Assembly: GCA_963931435.1 (NCBI GenBank) | Contig: OZ007012.1 | Coordinates: forward strand, 2,170,001-2,234,000 | Direction: 5' to 3' | DNA length: 64,000 bases | DNA from: Coprousia sp963931435 | Lineage (GTDB): Bacteria > Actinomycetota > Coriobacteriia > Coriobacteriales > Coriobacteriaceae | Shown: positions 35,400 through 43,670 of the stretch, piece by piece | How the letters are laid out: the number at the start of each line of letters is the position of its first letter | Numbering within the stretch: position 1 is the stretch's first letter | Program-made: the position numbers and the translations under genes | Notes under the pieces: generated by a model | The model's input: the letters and a program-made list of their open reading frames with translations, nothing else | Told to the model about the DNA's origin: nothing | The model's database searches: none

Positions 35400-35417
35400 G
35401 GGGGCGCAAGCGCCCCC
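35400..35417 (-). terminator. GC-rich hairpin after the fab operon
   Basis: GGGGGCG/CGCCCCC with loop CAAG lies 50 bases after the last gene of the operon. The minus-strand tail GTTGTCC is poor in T, so termination strength is uncertain. The remainder of 35196-35467 shows no gene. Confidence 0.4.
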
Positions 35418-35467
35418 TTGGCACCTGCGCCCCCGCCCTGCACGCCGCGTGTCCAGACCCCGGATGC

Positions 35468-35959
35468 CTACGTCCCGGCGGGAGCCTCCCCGCCGCCCGT
35501 CGTCAGATCGACCTCGGGCATGAGCTCGATGGACATCACGCGCAGGATCTCCTCCATCTTGGCGAGGTCCTCCTCGGAGAACCGCTGCTTGATGCGTTCC
35601 ATCACGTCATGGATGTACGAGGAGCTGATGTTGTAGTAGTCCAGGTACTTCTGGGTGGGGCGCAGGTGGTACTCGCGGCCGTCGACCTCGGACTGGGTCT
35701 TCTCCACGTAGCCCTTCTTGATGAGGCTGGCGATCTTGTAGGCCGCGTTCGAGGACGAGATGCGCATGAACTGCGCGAACTCGTGCACGGTGGGCGCGCC
35801 GAGCGCGTAGATGGCCTCCATGGCGAAGGCCTCGACAGTGGTGAGGCTCGCCTCGCGGTTCTGGAACCGCGCGAAGGTCTCTTGATAGAAATGGAGCTTG
35901 AACTTGTTGTACACGCTCGTGAACATCTCTTCCAACTGCTGATGCCGCTCAGTGCCCAC
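35468..35959 (-). CDS. MarR-family regulator at the end of the fab operon (FabT-like)
   Basis: A 163-residue MarR protein with a winged helix (TVHEFAQFMRISSSNAAYKIASLIKKGYVEK) and a long C-terminal dimer helix. Its place as the last gene of a complete fatty-acid operon parallels FabT of streptococci, which represses fab genes with acyl-ACP as corepressor; that role is inferred from context. Two A/T-rich dyads upstream of acpP are candidate targets. The start is GTG at 35959 with AGGAAGG upstream, 45 bases after fabZ. Confidence 0.8.
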   Translation of the reverse strand: MGTERHQQLEEMFTSVYNKFKLHFYQETFARFQNREASLTTVEAFAMEAIYALGAPTVHEFAQFMRISSSNAAYKIASLIKKGYVEKTQSEVDGREYHLRPTQKYLDYYNISSSYIHDVMERIKQRFSEEDLAKMEEILRVMSIELMPEVDLTTGGGEAPAGT

Positions 35960-36004
35960 GGATAACCTTCCTCGTTTCTCGGGGCGCCCGCGGCGCCCCG
36001 GTCC

Positions 36005-36502
36005 CTAGGCCTCCTCGGCCGACCCCAGCGCGAGCGTGAGGGTCGCCGTGCAAGCCACCGCGCCGTCCACGCGCGCCTCGGCCTCGATGAAGGCGAAGGC
36101 GCCGCGCGTCTTGGTGACGCGGCTCTCCAGCTCCAGCACGTCGCCGGGACGGACCTGGCGGCGGAACTTGGCGTCCTTGATGGCGGCGAAGAAGCCCAGA
36201 CGCCCCTTGTTCTCGGGCAGCGAGAGCATGGCCACGGCCGCCACCTGCGCCAGCGCCTCGACGATGAGCACGCCCGGCAGCACGTGGTACTGCGGGAAGT
36301 GCCCGCAGAACACGGGGCTCGTGGCGCTCACGCACAGCCGGCCGTGCGCCCAGGACCCCTCCTCGCCATCGGTGATGCGGTCGACGAGGGCGAACGGGTA
36401 GCGATGGGGCAGGATCTGCGCGATCTGGTTGGAATCGAGCTCGAGGCGCCGGGTAGCAGGCTCCTCGGACGCGTCCACGGTCTGCTGCATGTCATCAGCC
36501 AT
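36005..36502 (-). CDS. fabZ: 3-hydroxyacyl-ACP dehydratase FabZ
   Basis: A 165-residue hot-dog dehydratase of the elongation cycle. ILPHRYPFALVDRI and GHFPQYHVLPGVLIVEALAQ carry the catalytic histidine and glutamate. A ~20-residue N-terminal extension precedes the fold. It starts three bases after the fabF stop, so the two are coupled. No FabA is present, so unsaturated fatty acids would need another route. Confidence 0.93.
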   Translation of the reverse strand: MADDMQQTVDASEEPATRRLELDSNQIAQILPHRYPFALVDRITDGEEGSWAHGRLCVSATSPVFCGHFPQYHVLPGVLIVEALAQVAAVAMLSLPENKGRLGFFAAIKDAKFRRQVRPGDVLELESRVTKTRGAFAFIEAEARVDGAVACTATLTLALGSAEEA

Positions 36503-36505
36503 GTT

Positions 36506-37759
36506 CTAACCCTCCCACTTCTTGAACAGGATGCAGGCGTTGTGCCCGCCAAAACCAAGCGAGTTGGACAGGGCGTAGGCCACCTCGGCGGCGCGGCCCT
36601 CGTTGGGAACGTAGTCGAGGTCGCACGCGGGGTCGGGCTCCACGTAGCCGATGGTGGGCGGCAGGAACTGGTCGCGCAGCGAAAGCGCGGTGAAGATGGC
36701 CTCGACCGCGCCGGCGGCACCGAGCAGGTGGCCGGTCATGGACTTGGTGGAGCTCACCGCCATGTGGTGGGCGTGCTCGCCGAACACCGTTTTGATGGCG
36801 AGGGTCTCGCCCTTGTCGTTGAGCGGGGTCGAGGTGCCGTGCGCGTTGATGTAGCCGACCTCCTCGGGCGCCACGCCGCCGGCATCTGCGAGCGCCTGGG
36901 CCATGGCGCGGGCGCCGCCCTCGCCCGTGGGCTCGGGCGCGGTGATGTGGTAGGCGTCGCAGGTGACGCCGTAGCCCACAACCTCGGCGATGATGTTCGC
37001 GCCGCGCGCCTCAGCGTGCTCGAGCTCCTCGAGCACCAGCATGCCGGCGCCTTCGCCCATGACGAACCCGGAGCGACGCGCGTCGAAGGGGATGGAGGCC
37101 GACGCCGGATCGTCGCCCACGTGGAGCGCGCGCATGGTGGTGAACCCGCCGATGGAAAGCGGCGTGATGGCCGCCTCGGTGCCGCCTGCGAGCATGACCT
37201 CGGCGTAGCCGTCGCGGATGTGGCGGAAGGCGTCGCCCACGGCGTTGGAGCCGCCGGCGCACGCGGTCACCGGGCAGGTGCACATGCCCTTGAGCCCGAA
37301 GGCGATGGCCACCTGGCCGGCCGCCATGTTGGAGATGCCCATGGGGATGTAGAAGGGGCTGCAGCGATCGAACCCGCGCTTGAGGCAGCTCGTCTGCTGC
37401 TTCTCGGTCTCCTCGACGCCGCCGATGCCCGAGGACACGATGACGCCGGCGCGCGTCATGTCGCACGCCTGCGGATCGATCGCGGCCTGGTCCCACGCCT
37501 CATGCGCGGCGGCGAGCGCCAGCTGCGTGAAGCGCGCCAGGTGCTTGGCCTCCTGCTTGGTGAAGTGGTCGGCGGGGTCGAACCCCTTGACCTCGCCCGC
37601 CAGGTGCACCTTCTGGCCGCTCGCGTCGAAGTGCGTGATGGGCGCGATGCCGCAGCGGCCCGCGCGCGCGGCCTCCCAGCTCTCGGTGGCCGTGAGGCCG
37701 ATGGGCGTCACGGCGCCCACGCCCGTGATGACGACGCGGCGCTTTCCGTTGTTTTCCAT
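36506..37759 (-). CDS. fabF: 3-oxoacyl-ACP synthase II FabF
   Basis: A 417-residue condensing enzyme. The catalytic triad is visible as C167 (TACAGG), H307 (NAHGTSTPLND) and H344 (STKSMTGHLLGAAG, with K339). Length and motifs are standard for FabF. AAAAGGAG lies seven bases before the ATG at 37759; the frame extends 21 bases upstream to an in-frame ATG without a good ribosome-binding site. It elongates acyl-ACP with malonyl-ACP. Confidence 0.95.
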   Translation of the reverse strand: MENNGKRRVVITGVGAVTPIGLTATESWEAARAGRCGIAPITHFDASGQKVHLAGEVKGFDPADHFTKQEAKHLARFTQLALAAAHEAWDQAAIDPQACDMTRAGVIVSSGIGGVEETEKQQTSCLKRGFDRCSPFYIPMGISNMAAGQVAIAFGLKGMCTCPVTACAGGSNAVGDAFRHIRDGYAEVMLAGGTEAAITPLSIGGFTTMRALHVGDDPASASIPFDARRSGFVMGEGAGMLVLEELEHAEARGANIIAEVVGYGVTCDAYHITAPEPTGEGGARAMAQALADAGGVAPEEVGYINAHGTSTPLNDKGETLAIKTVFGEHAHHMAVSSTKSMTGHLLGAAGAVEAIFTALSLRDQFLPPTIGYVEPDPACDLDYVPNEGRAAEVAYALSNSLGFGGHNACILFKKWEG

Positions 37760-37863
37760 GCGTTGCTCCTTTTGACTCAATGGGGAACGGGTCGTATTCG
37801 ATCACGTTGCGCGGACGATGTGCTCCCAGGCGGTCGCGCGGGGCGCGGTGCCTCGTGCGACCG

Positions 37864-38625
37864 TCACATGGACATGCCGCCGTCGACGGCGATCACCTGC
37901 CCCGTGATGTAGGCGGCATCATCGGAGGCGAGGAACGCCACGGCGTGGGCGACGTCCTCGGGCGCGCCGAGATGGCCGGCGGGGATCTGGGCTTGCGCGG
38001 CCTCGCGCGCGGCATCCGTCATGGCCGCCGTCATGTCGGTCGCGATGAACCCGGGGGCCACGGCGTTGACGCGGATGCCCGCGCGCGCCGTCTCGCGGGC
38101 GATCGACTTGGTGAAGCCGATGAGCCCGGCCTTGCTCGCAGCGTAGTTTGCCTGGCCGGCGTTGCCCATGATGCCCACGACGCTCGCCATGTTGACGATG
38201 GCGCCGGCGCGGGCGCGCATCATGGGGCGCAGCGCCGCCTTGGTCATGAGGAAGGCGCCCTTGAGGTTGGTGGCGATCACGGCGTCGAAATCCTCCTCGC
38301 CCATGCGGGCGCAGAGCTTGTCGCGCGTGATGCCGGCGTTGTTGACGAGGATGTCCACCCCGCCCAGCTCCTTGGCGGCGGCGACGAGCTCCGCCGCGGA
38401 TTCGGCCGAGGCCACGTCGCCCTGCAGGGCGCGCACCTCGACGCCGAGCCCTGCGGCCGCGGCGCGGGTCTCCTCGGCGGCAGCGGCGTTGCCCGCATAC
38501 GAGAACACGACGTTCGCGCCGCGCGCCGCGAGCTCGAGCACGATGGCGCGCCCGATGCCGCGGCTGCCGCCGGTGACGATGGCCACCTTGCCGGCGAGGT
38601 TCTGTTGCACAAAGGGGGTTTCCAT
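37864..38625 (-). CDS. fabG: 3-oxoacyl-ACP reductase FabG
   Basis: A 253-residue short-chain dehydrogenase. The NADPH loop is TGGSRGIG (18-25), NNAG lies at 95-98, and the catalytic S148, Y161 and K165 are in VNMASVVG and YAASKAG. The C-terminus ends DGGMSM, as in FabG. AAGGAG precedes the ATG. A 275-base gap with an inverted-repeat element separates it from fabD upstream, and 104 bases separate it from fabF. Confidence 0.95.
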   Translation of the reverse strand: METPFVQQNLAGKVAIVTGGSRGIGRAIVLELAARGANVVFSYAGNAAAAEETRAAAAGLGVEVRALQGDVASAESAAELVAAAKELGGVDILVNNAGITRDKLCARMGEEDFDAVIATNLKGAFLMTKAALRPMMRARAGAIVNMASVVGIMGNAGQANYAASKAGLIGFTKSIARETARAGIRVNAVAPGFIATDMTAAMTDAAREAAQAQIPAGHLGAPEDVAHAVAFLASDDAAYITGQVIAVDGGMSM

Positions 38626-38712
38626 GGTTCTCCTTCTTGTCTTGCAGGGGTTGGCAGAGCACCGGAGCGGCGCCGCGAACCGGTTTGCAGACGGTTGGGT
38701 CGGGCGCGGCGC

Positions 38713-38852
38713 AAAAAGTCGTCATTTCAGCACCAACATGCCGAGTGTCCGAGTAGACCCGTCCTCTCATTCCGTGCGACCTGCGCTTTTGTTGGCCGCA
38801 GCTCGGGGTCTACGCGCCACGCCGCGTATTTGGTGCTGAAATCCGGCTTTTT
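38713..38852 (+). repeat. 140-bp inverted-repeat element inside the fab operon
   Basis: Outer arms AAAAA-ATTTCAGCACCAA (38713-38717 and 38724-38736) and TTGGTGCTGAAAT-TTTTT (38830-38842 and 38848-38852) enclose a nested 8-bp helix GTAGACCC/GGGTCTAC (38753-38760 and 38806-38813). ACCTGCGCTTTTGTT lies in the loop at 38779-38793. This is the architecture and loop block of the repeats at 9888 and 12609. Read on the operon strand it also ends in TTTTT, so it could attenuate transcription between fabD and fabG. Confidence 0.65.
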
Positions 38853-38900
38853 CACCGGACCGCGCGCGGACGACTCTCCGAACGCCGTCGACAGACGACC

Positions 38901-39860
38901 CTAGCAGGCGGCGAGCGCCTCGATGTCGGCAACCGTCTCCACGGACGTGCAGGCGATGTCCTTGGCCGTCTTGCGCACCAGGCCCGAGAGGACCTTGCCC
39001 GGACCAATCTCGATCACGCGGTCGACGCCCAGCTCCGCAAGCCGGCGGATGGTGTCCTCCATGCGCACGGCGCTCTGCACCTGCCGCTCGAGCAGCGCCT
39101 TGATGGCATCGGCCTCGGTACCGGCGGCGCGCTCAGCCTCGCCCATCTCGCGACCCAGGGTGTTGAAGAGCACGGGCACGCGCATGTCACCGAACTCCGT
39201 GGTAGCGAAGTGCTCGCGCAGGGCGTCGCCCGCGGGCTTGAGCAGCGAGGTGTGGAACGGCCCGGAGACCTTGAGCGGGATGCAGCGGCGCGCTCCCGCT
39301 TCCTTGGCGGCGGCCGCCGCGGCCTCGACCGGCGCGCGGTCGCCCGCGATCACGATCTGGCCTGGGCAGTTGTAGTTGGAGACCTCGACGGTCTCGCCCT
39401 CCGGTGCGGCGGCGGCCGCCTCGGCCACGACGGCCTCCACGGCGTCGCGGTCGAGACCCAGGATGGAGATCATCGCGGTGTCGCGGCCGGCGGCGGCGCG
39501 GGCCATGGCGGCGCCGCGGAACGCCGCAAGCTCGACGGCCTCGACGGGCTCGAACACCCCGGCGGCGGCAAGGGCCGAGTACTCGCCCAGCGAGAGCCCC
39601 GCCACGTAGTCGGGCTCGATGCCTTGCTCGGCCAGCACGGCGGTGATGCCGCAGGCGAACGCCACCATCACGGGCTGGGTGTACTCAGTCTGGTTGATGA
39701 GGCCCTGGGCGTCCTCGAACATGACCTCCTTGAGGTCGAACGGAACCGCTGCTGCCGCTGCGTCGATCGCGCGGGCGAAGGCGGGAAAGGCCTCGTAGAG
39801 ATCGCGCCCCATGCCCGCGTGCTGCGAGCCCTGGCCGGCGAACAGAAACGCGGTCGCCAT
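38901..39860 (-). CDS. fabD: Malonyl-CoA:ACP transacylase FabD
   Basis: A 319-residue acyltransferase that loads malonate onto ACP. FAGQGSQ opens the protein (7-13), and the nucleophile S90 is in GLSLGEYSA. The histidine lies in SGPFHTSLL. Its ATG overlaps the fabK stop by one base (TAATG), indicating translational coupling. Confidence 0.94.
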   Translation of the reverse strand: MATAFLFAGQGSQHAGMGRDLYEAFPAFARAIDAAAAAVPFDLKEVMFEDAQGLINQTEYTQPVMVAFACGITAVLAEQGIEPDYVAGLSLGEYSALAAAGVFEPVEAVELAAFRGAAMARAAAGRDTAMISILGLDRDAVEAVVAEAAAAAPEGETVEVSNYNCPGQIVIAGDRAPVEAAAAAAKEAGARRCIPLKVSGPFHTSLLKPAGDALREHFATTEFGDMRVPVLFNTLGREMGEAERAAGTEADAIKALLERQVQSAVRMEDTIRRLAELGVDRVIEIGPGKVLSGLVRKTAKDIACTSVETVADIEALAAC

Positions 39861-40798
39861 TATGCGCACGCTCCCTTCAGGTTCTCGATCACGCTTGCGC
39901 AGCCGGACATCATGTCCTCGAAGATGGCACGGACCGGACGCACCTCGTGCACGAGGCCCGCCACCTGGCCGGACATGAAGCTGCCCGTGTCCACGTCGCC
40001 GTCGAACACGGCGCGACGCAGCGATCCGAGCGTGAGCGCCTCGAGCTCGTCGCGCTTGGTGTCGGTGCGCTCGAGCTCCAGGTACTTCTTGGTCATCTTG
40101 TTCTTGAGGCAGCGCACCGGCGCGCCCGCGGGACGGCCTGTCACCACGGTGTCGTTGACGCCGGCCGCGACGACCTTCTCCTTGTAGTTGGCATGGATGG
40201 GGCACTCCTCGCTCGCCAGCAGGCAGGTGCCCACCTGCACGCCGCAGGCGCCGAGGGCGAACGCGGCCGCCATGCCGCGGCCGTCGGCGATGCCGCCGGC
40301 AGCGATCACGGGCAGGTCAACGGTATCCACCACGGCCGGCACGAGGGCCATCGTGGTGGCCTCGCCCACGTGCCCGCCCGACTCGGTGCCCTCGGCGATG
40401 ATGCCGTCGATGGGCAGGCGCGCCAGGCGCTTGGCGAGGATCGGTGCCGCCACCACGGGGAACACCTTGATGCCGGCCTCCTTCCAGGCCTCGATGTACT
40501 TGCCCGGGTTGCCGGCGCCGGTGGTGACTACCTGGACGCCCTCCTCGATGACCACGCGCGCGCACTCCTCGATGTGCGGGTTCATGAGCATGAGGTTCAC
40601 GCCGAAGGGCTTGTCCGTGGCCTCCTTGGCCGCGCGGATCTGGGCGCGCAGGCTCTCGCCGTCCAGGCCGCCGCCGGCCACCAGGCCGAGGGCGCCGGCG
40701 TTGGAGCACGCCGCGGCGAAGGCGCCGGTGGCGATGTTGGCCATGCCGCCCTGGATGATGGGGAACTCCGTCCCGAGGATCTCGTTGAGCTTCTTCAT
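39860..40798 (-). CDS. fabK: Enoyl-ACP reductase II FabK
   Basis: A 312-residue flavoprotein that reduces enoyl-ACP, replacing FabI. It has the 2-nitropropane-dioxygenase-like barrel with PIIQGGMANIA at the start, VTTGAGNP and AEGTESGGHVGE, and the FMN phosphate-binding AAGGIADGRGMAAA. No FabI homologue occurs in the operon, so FabK is probably the working reductase, which would predict low sensitivity to triclosan. The ATG at 40798 is used; AAAGGA lies 12 bases upstream, a little far. The gene follows fabH after 105 bases. Confidence 0.92.
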   Translation of the reverse strand: MKKLNEILGTEFPIIQGGMANIATGAFAAACSNAGALGLVAGGGLDGESLRAQIRAAKEATDKPFGVNLMLMNPHIEECARVVIEEGVQVVTTGAGNPGKYIEAWKEAGIKVFPVVAAPILAKRLARLPIDGIIAEGTESGGHVGEATTMALVPAVVDTVDLPVIAAGGIADGRGMAAAFALGACGVQVGTCLLASEECPIHANYKEKVVAAGVNDTVVTGRPAGAPVRCLKNKMTKKYLELERTDTKRDELEALTLGSLRRAVFDGDVDTGSFMSGQVAGLVHEVRPVRAIFEDMMSGCASVIENLKGACA

Positions 40799-40903
40799 GT
40801 CGTATCGCAATCCTTTCTGCCCCGCGTTCCGTTTCAGAGCGGGACCGTTCTTGCACGGTTCAGCGGCGGCCGCCGCGGTAGGGCGCCGGCGTCCGGCAAC
40901 CCA

Positions 40904-41878
40904 TCAGGCGAGCTCGACCAGACAGGCGGCCCAGGTGAGGCCGGCGCCGAACCCGGCGAGCACCACGCGTGCGCCGGGGCCGATCTCGCCGGCACGCACG
41001 AGCTCGTCCAGCAGCAGCGGGACGCTCGCCGCCGAGGTGTTGCCGGTGTGGTCGATGTTGCCCGCGCACTTGGCGGGATCAGCGCCCAGCTTGCGCACCG
41101 CGACGTCGACGATGCGCTTGTTGGCCTGGTGGAACACGAACCGGTCGACCTCGTCCACCCCGAGCCCCGCCTGATCCAGCACCTCGGCCGTGCAGGCGGG
41201 CAGGACCTCGGTGGCGAAGCGGAACACGGCCCGCCCGTCCATATGCAGATAGGAGGGCAGGACGCCGCCCGCGCCATCCGGGACGCCGGCACCCGGCGCG
41301 TACAGGGCCTCCGCGTTGCCGCGCGATCCCCAGACGGCATGCAGCGCGGGCCAGTCCTCGCGGGCCTCGAGCACCGCGGCGCCCGCGCCGTCGCCGAACA
41401 GCACGCAGGTGGTCCGGTCGGTGAAGTCCATCACGCGGGAGAGCTCCTCGGCGCCCACCACGAGCGCGTAGGGGCGCGTCGCGGCGTCGACGAGGCGCGA
41501 GGCCACGTGCAGGCCATAGACGAACCCGGCGCACGCCGCGTTGATATCCAAGCAGAGCGCGTCCTCGGGAAGCCCCAGGTCTGCCTGCAGAAGGCATGCC
41601 GCCGAGGGCGTCGCGTAGTCGGCGGTGAACGTCGCAACCAGGCAGACGCCCACCTCGTCCGGCGCGATGCCCGCCGCCTCGAGCGCGCGTCGCGCGGCGT
41701 CGCGGGCGAGCGCGCGATGGCTCTCGCCGGCCTCCGCCGCGCAGTAGCGGCGCGAGCGGATGCCGGTGCGCGTGGAGATCCACTCGTCCGAGGTGTCCAC
41801 GATCTGCGCCATGTCATCGTTCGTGACCACGCGGCCCGGCAGCGCCGAGCCCGTGCCGATGATCTTCACGCCGCTCAT
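40904..41878 (-). CDS. fabH: 3-oxoacyl-ACP synthase III FabH
   Basis: A 324-residue initiating condensing enzyme joining an acyl-CoA primer to malonyl-ACP. The triad is C116 (NAACAGF), H250 (FHQANKRI) and N280 (HTGNTSAAS). Its ATG overlaps the accA stop as ATGA, so the two genes are coupled. Whether it prefers acetyl or branched primers cannot be told by eye. Confidence 0.95.
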   Translation of the reverse strand: MSGVKIIGTGSALPGRVVTNDDMAQIVDTSDEWISTRTGIRSRRYCAAEAGESHRALARDAARRALEAAGIAPDEVGVCLVATFTADYATPSAACLLQADLGLPEDALCLDINAACAGFVYGLHVASRLVDAATRPYALVVGAEELSRVMDFTDRTTCVLFGDGAGAAVLEAREDWPALHAVWGSRGNAEALYAPGAGVPDGAGGVLPSYLHMDGRAVFRFATEVLPACTAEVLDQAGLGVDEVDRFVFHQANKRIVDVAVRKLGADPAKCAGNIDHTGNTSAASVPLLLDELVRAGEIGPGARVVLAGFGAGLTWAACLVELA

Positions 41879-42813
41879 GCGCGCCCCCGCTTCACCGCGC
41901 GGGAGCCCATGGCGCGGAACTTGCGATAGCGGTCGTCGGCGAGCGCGGCCGGGCGCATGCGCGTGAGCTCGGCGAGCTCGCGCTCGAGCTGGGTGTCCAG
42001 CACCTGCATGAGCGCCTGCGGGCACTCGTGCGCACCGCCCGCGGGCTCGGGGATGATGCCGTCGATCGCGCCCAGCTCCAGCAGGTCCTCCGCCGTGAGC
42101 TTCATGACCTCGCACGCCTCGTCGGAACGGGAGGAGTCTTTCCACAGGATGCTCGCGAAGCCCTCGGGCGAGAGCACCGAGTACACGGCGTTCTCCAACA
42201 TGAGCACGCGGTTGCCCATCGCGAGCGCGAGCGCGCCGCCCGAGCCGCCCTCGCCCGTGATGACCGTGATGACCGGCACGGTGAGCGAGCTCATGAGCGT
42301 GAGCGAGCGGGCGATGGCCTCGCCCTGCCCGTGGGCCTCGGCCTCGAGGCCGGGATAGGCGCCCGGGGTGTCAACGAACGTGAAGATGGGGCGCCCGAAC
42401 TTCTGCGCCGCGCGCATGATGCGCTGCGCCTTGCGGTAGCCCTCCGGCGAGGGCATGCCGAAGTTGCACGCCATGCGCTGCTCGATGTCGGCTCCCTTGC
42501 GATGGCCCAGCACGGTGACGGGGCGGCCGTGGAAGAGCGCCACGCCGCCCATGATGCTCGGATCGTCCTTGCACGAGCGGTCGCCGCGCTGCTCGAAGAA
42601 GTCGGTGAAGAGCGCCTCCACGATCTCGGCGACGCCGGGGCGTCCGGGGTGGCGCGCGATGGCCACGCGCTCGGCCGCGGTGAGCGCGGCGTTGTCGCGC
42701 GGGACGGATGCGCGGCAGGTCAGCTCGAGAGCCTCCGCCTCGCGGGCGTCCTCGGCATCCAGGGCCTGCGTGACCTCCGCGGTGAGCTCCTCGTTGTTGC
42801 TGCTATCGGGCAT
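41875..42813 (-). CDS. accA: Acetyl-CoA carboxylase carboxyltransferase subunit alpha
   Basis: A 312-residue subunit of the malonyl-CoA-forming carboxyltransferase. GDRSCKDDPSIMGG, FVDTPGAYPGLEAEAHGQGEA (in part) and TGEGGSGGALALAMGN are conserved AccA blocks. The ATG at 42813 lies inside the accD coding sequence (11-base overlap), with GGGAGG upstream. Confidence 0.94.
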   Translation of the reverse strand: MPDSSNNEELTAEVTQALDAEDAREAEALELTCRASVPRDNAALTAAERVAIARHPGRPGVAEIVEALFTDFFEQRGDRSCKDDPSIMGGVALFHGRPVTVLGHRKGADIEQRMACNFGMPSPEGYRKAQRIMRAAQKFGRPIFTFVDTPGAYPGLEAEAHGQGEAIARSLTLMSSLTVPVITVITGEGGSGGALALAMGNRVLMLENAVYSVLSPEGFASILWKDSSRSDEACEVMKLTAEDLLELGAIDGIIPEPAGGAHECPQALMQVLDTQLERELAELTRMRPAALADDRYRKFRAMGSRAVKRGRA

Positions 42814-43666
42814 GCTCGGTGCCTCCCTTCCCATGCAGCGCCAGCAGGCGGATGATGACCGAGCGCAGGCGGGCGCGCGGCACGACGTCATCCAAGAAGC
42901 CGTGCTCCAACAGGTACTCGGCGCTCTGGAAGCCCTCGGGGAGCTTCTCGCCGATGGTCTGCTCGATCACGCGCGGGCCGGCGAAGCCCACGAGCGCGCC
43001 GGGCTCGGCGAGCATGATGTCGCCCAGGCTCGCGAAGCTCGCGGTGACGCCGCCCGTGGTGGGGTTGGTGAGCACCGAGATGAACAGCCCGCCGTCCTCG
43101 GAGAAGCGCTCCAGCGCCGCCGAGGTCTTGGCCATCTGCATGAGCGAGACGATGCCCTCCTGCATGCGGGCGCCGCCCGATGCGGAGAAGATGATGAGCG
43201 GCAGGCGCTGGCGGGCAGCTCGCTCGATGAGGCGGGTCAGGCGCTCGCCCACCACGGCGCCCATGCTGCCCATGAGGAAGCGCGTATCGAGCGCCGCGAC
43301 GGCGCAGCGCACGCCGCCCACCTTGGCGAGCGCCGTGCAGACGGCGTCGCTCATTCCCGTCTTGGCGCGCAGCGCGCCGAGCTTGTCGCGGTAACCCGGG
43401 AACTCCAGAGGATCAGCCGAGACCAGGTTGGCGTCGAGCTCGCGGAACGACCCGTCATCGGAGATCATCCCGATGCGCTCGGCGGCGGGCAGCGGGAAAT
43501 GGTGCCCGCAGAACGGGCAGACGCGCTGGTTGGCGATCAGATCGCCCTCGATGAGCTCGCGGCCGCACGATGGGCACGCGCGCTTCTCGATCGCGGCCGC
43601 CCCGCCGCGCTGGCGCATGTTCTTAAGCGCCACCAGGCGGTTGCGGCGCTCGGCAAGAAGCCCCAT
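42803..43666 (-). CDS. accD: Acetyl-CoA carboxylase carboxyltransferase subunit beta
   Basis: A 287-residue partner of AccA. The N-terminal zinc ribbon has C31, C34, C50 and C53 (CPSCG, CPFCG). The crotonase-like core shows SASGGARMQEGI and NPTTGGVTASFA. It starts four bases after the accC stop with AAGGAGG upstream, and its 3' end overlaps accA. Confidence 0.95.
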   Translation of the reverse strand: MGLLAERRNRLVALKNMRQRGGAAAIEKRACPSCGRELIEGDLIANQRVCPFCGHHFPLPAAERIGMISDDGSFRELDANLVSADPLEFPGYRDKLGALRAKTGMSDAVCTALAKVGGVRCAVAALDTRFLMGSMGAVVGERLTRLIERAARQRLPLIIFSASGGARMQEGIVSLMQMAKTSAALERFSEDGGLFISVLTNPTTGGVTASFASLGDIMLAEPGALVGFAGPRVIEQTIGEKLPEGFQSAEYLLEHGFLDDVVPRARLRSVIIRLLALHGKGGTEHAR

Positions 43667-43670
43667 GGCC

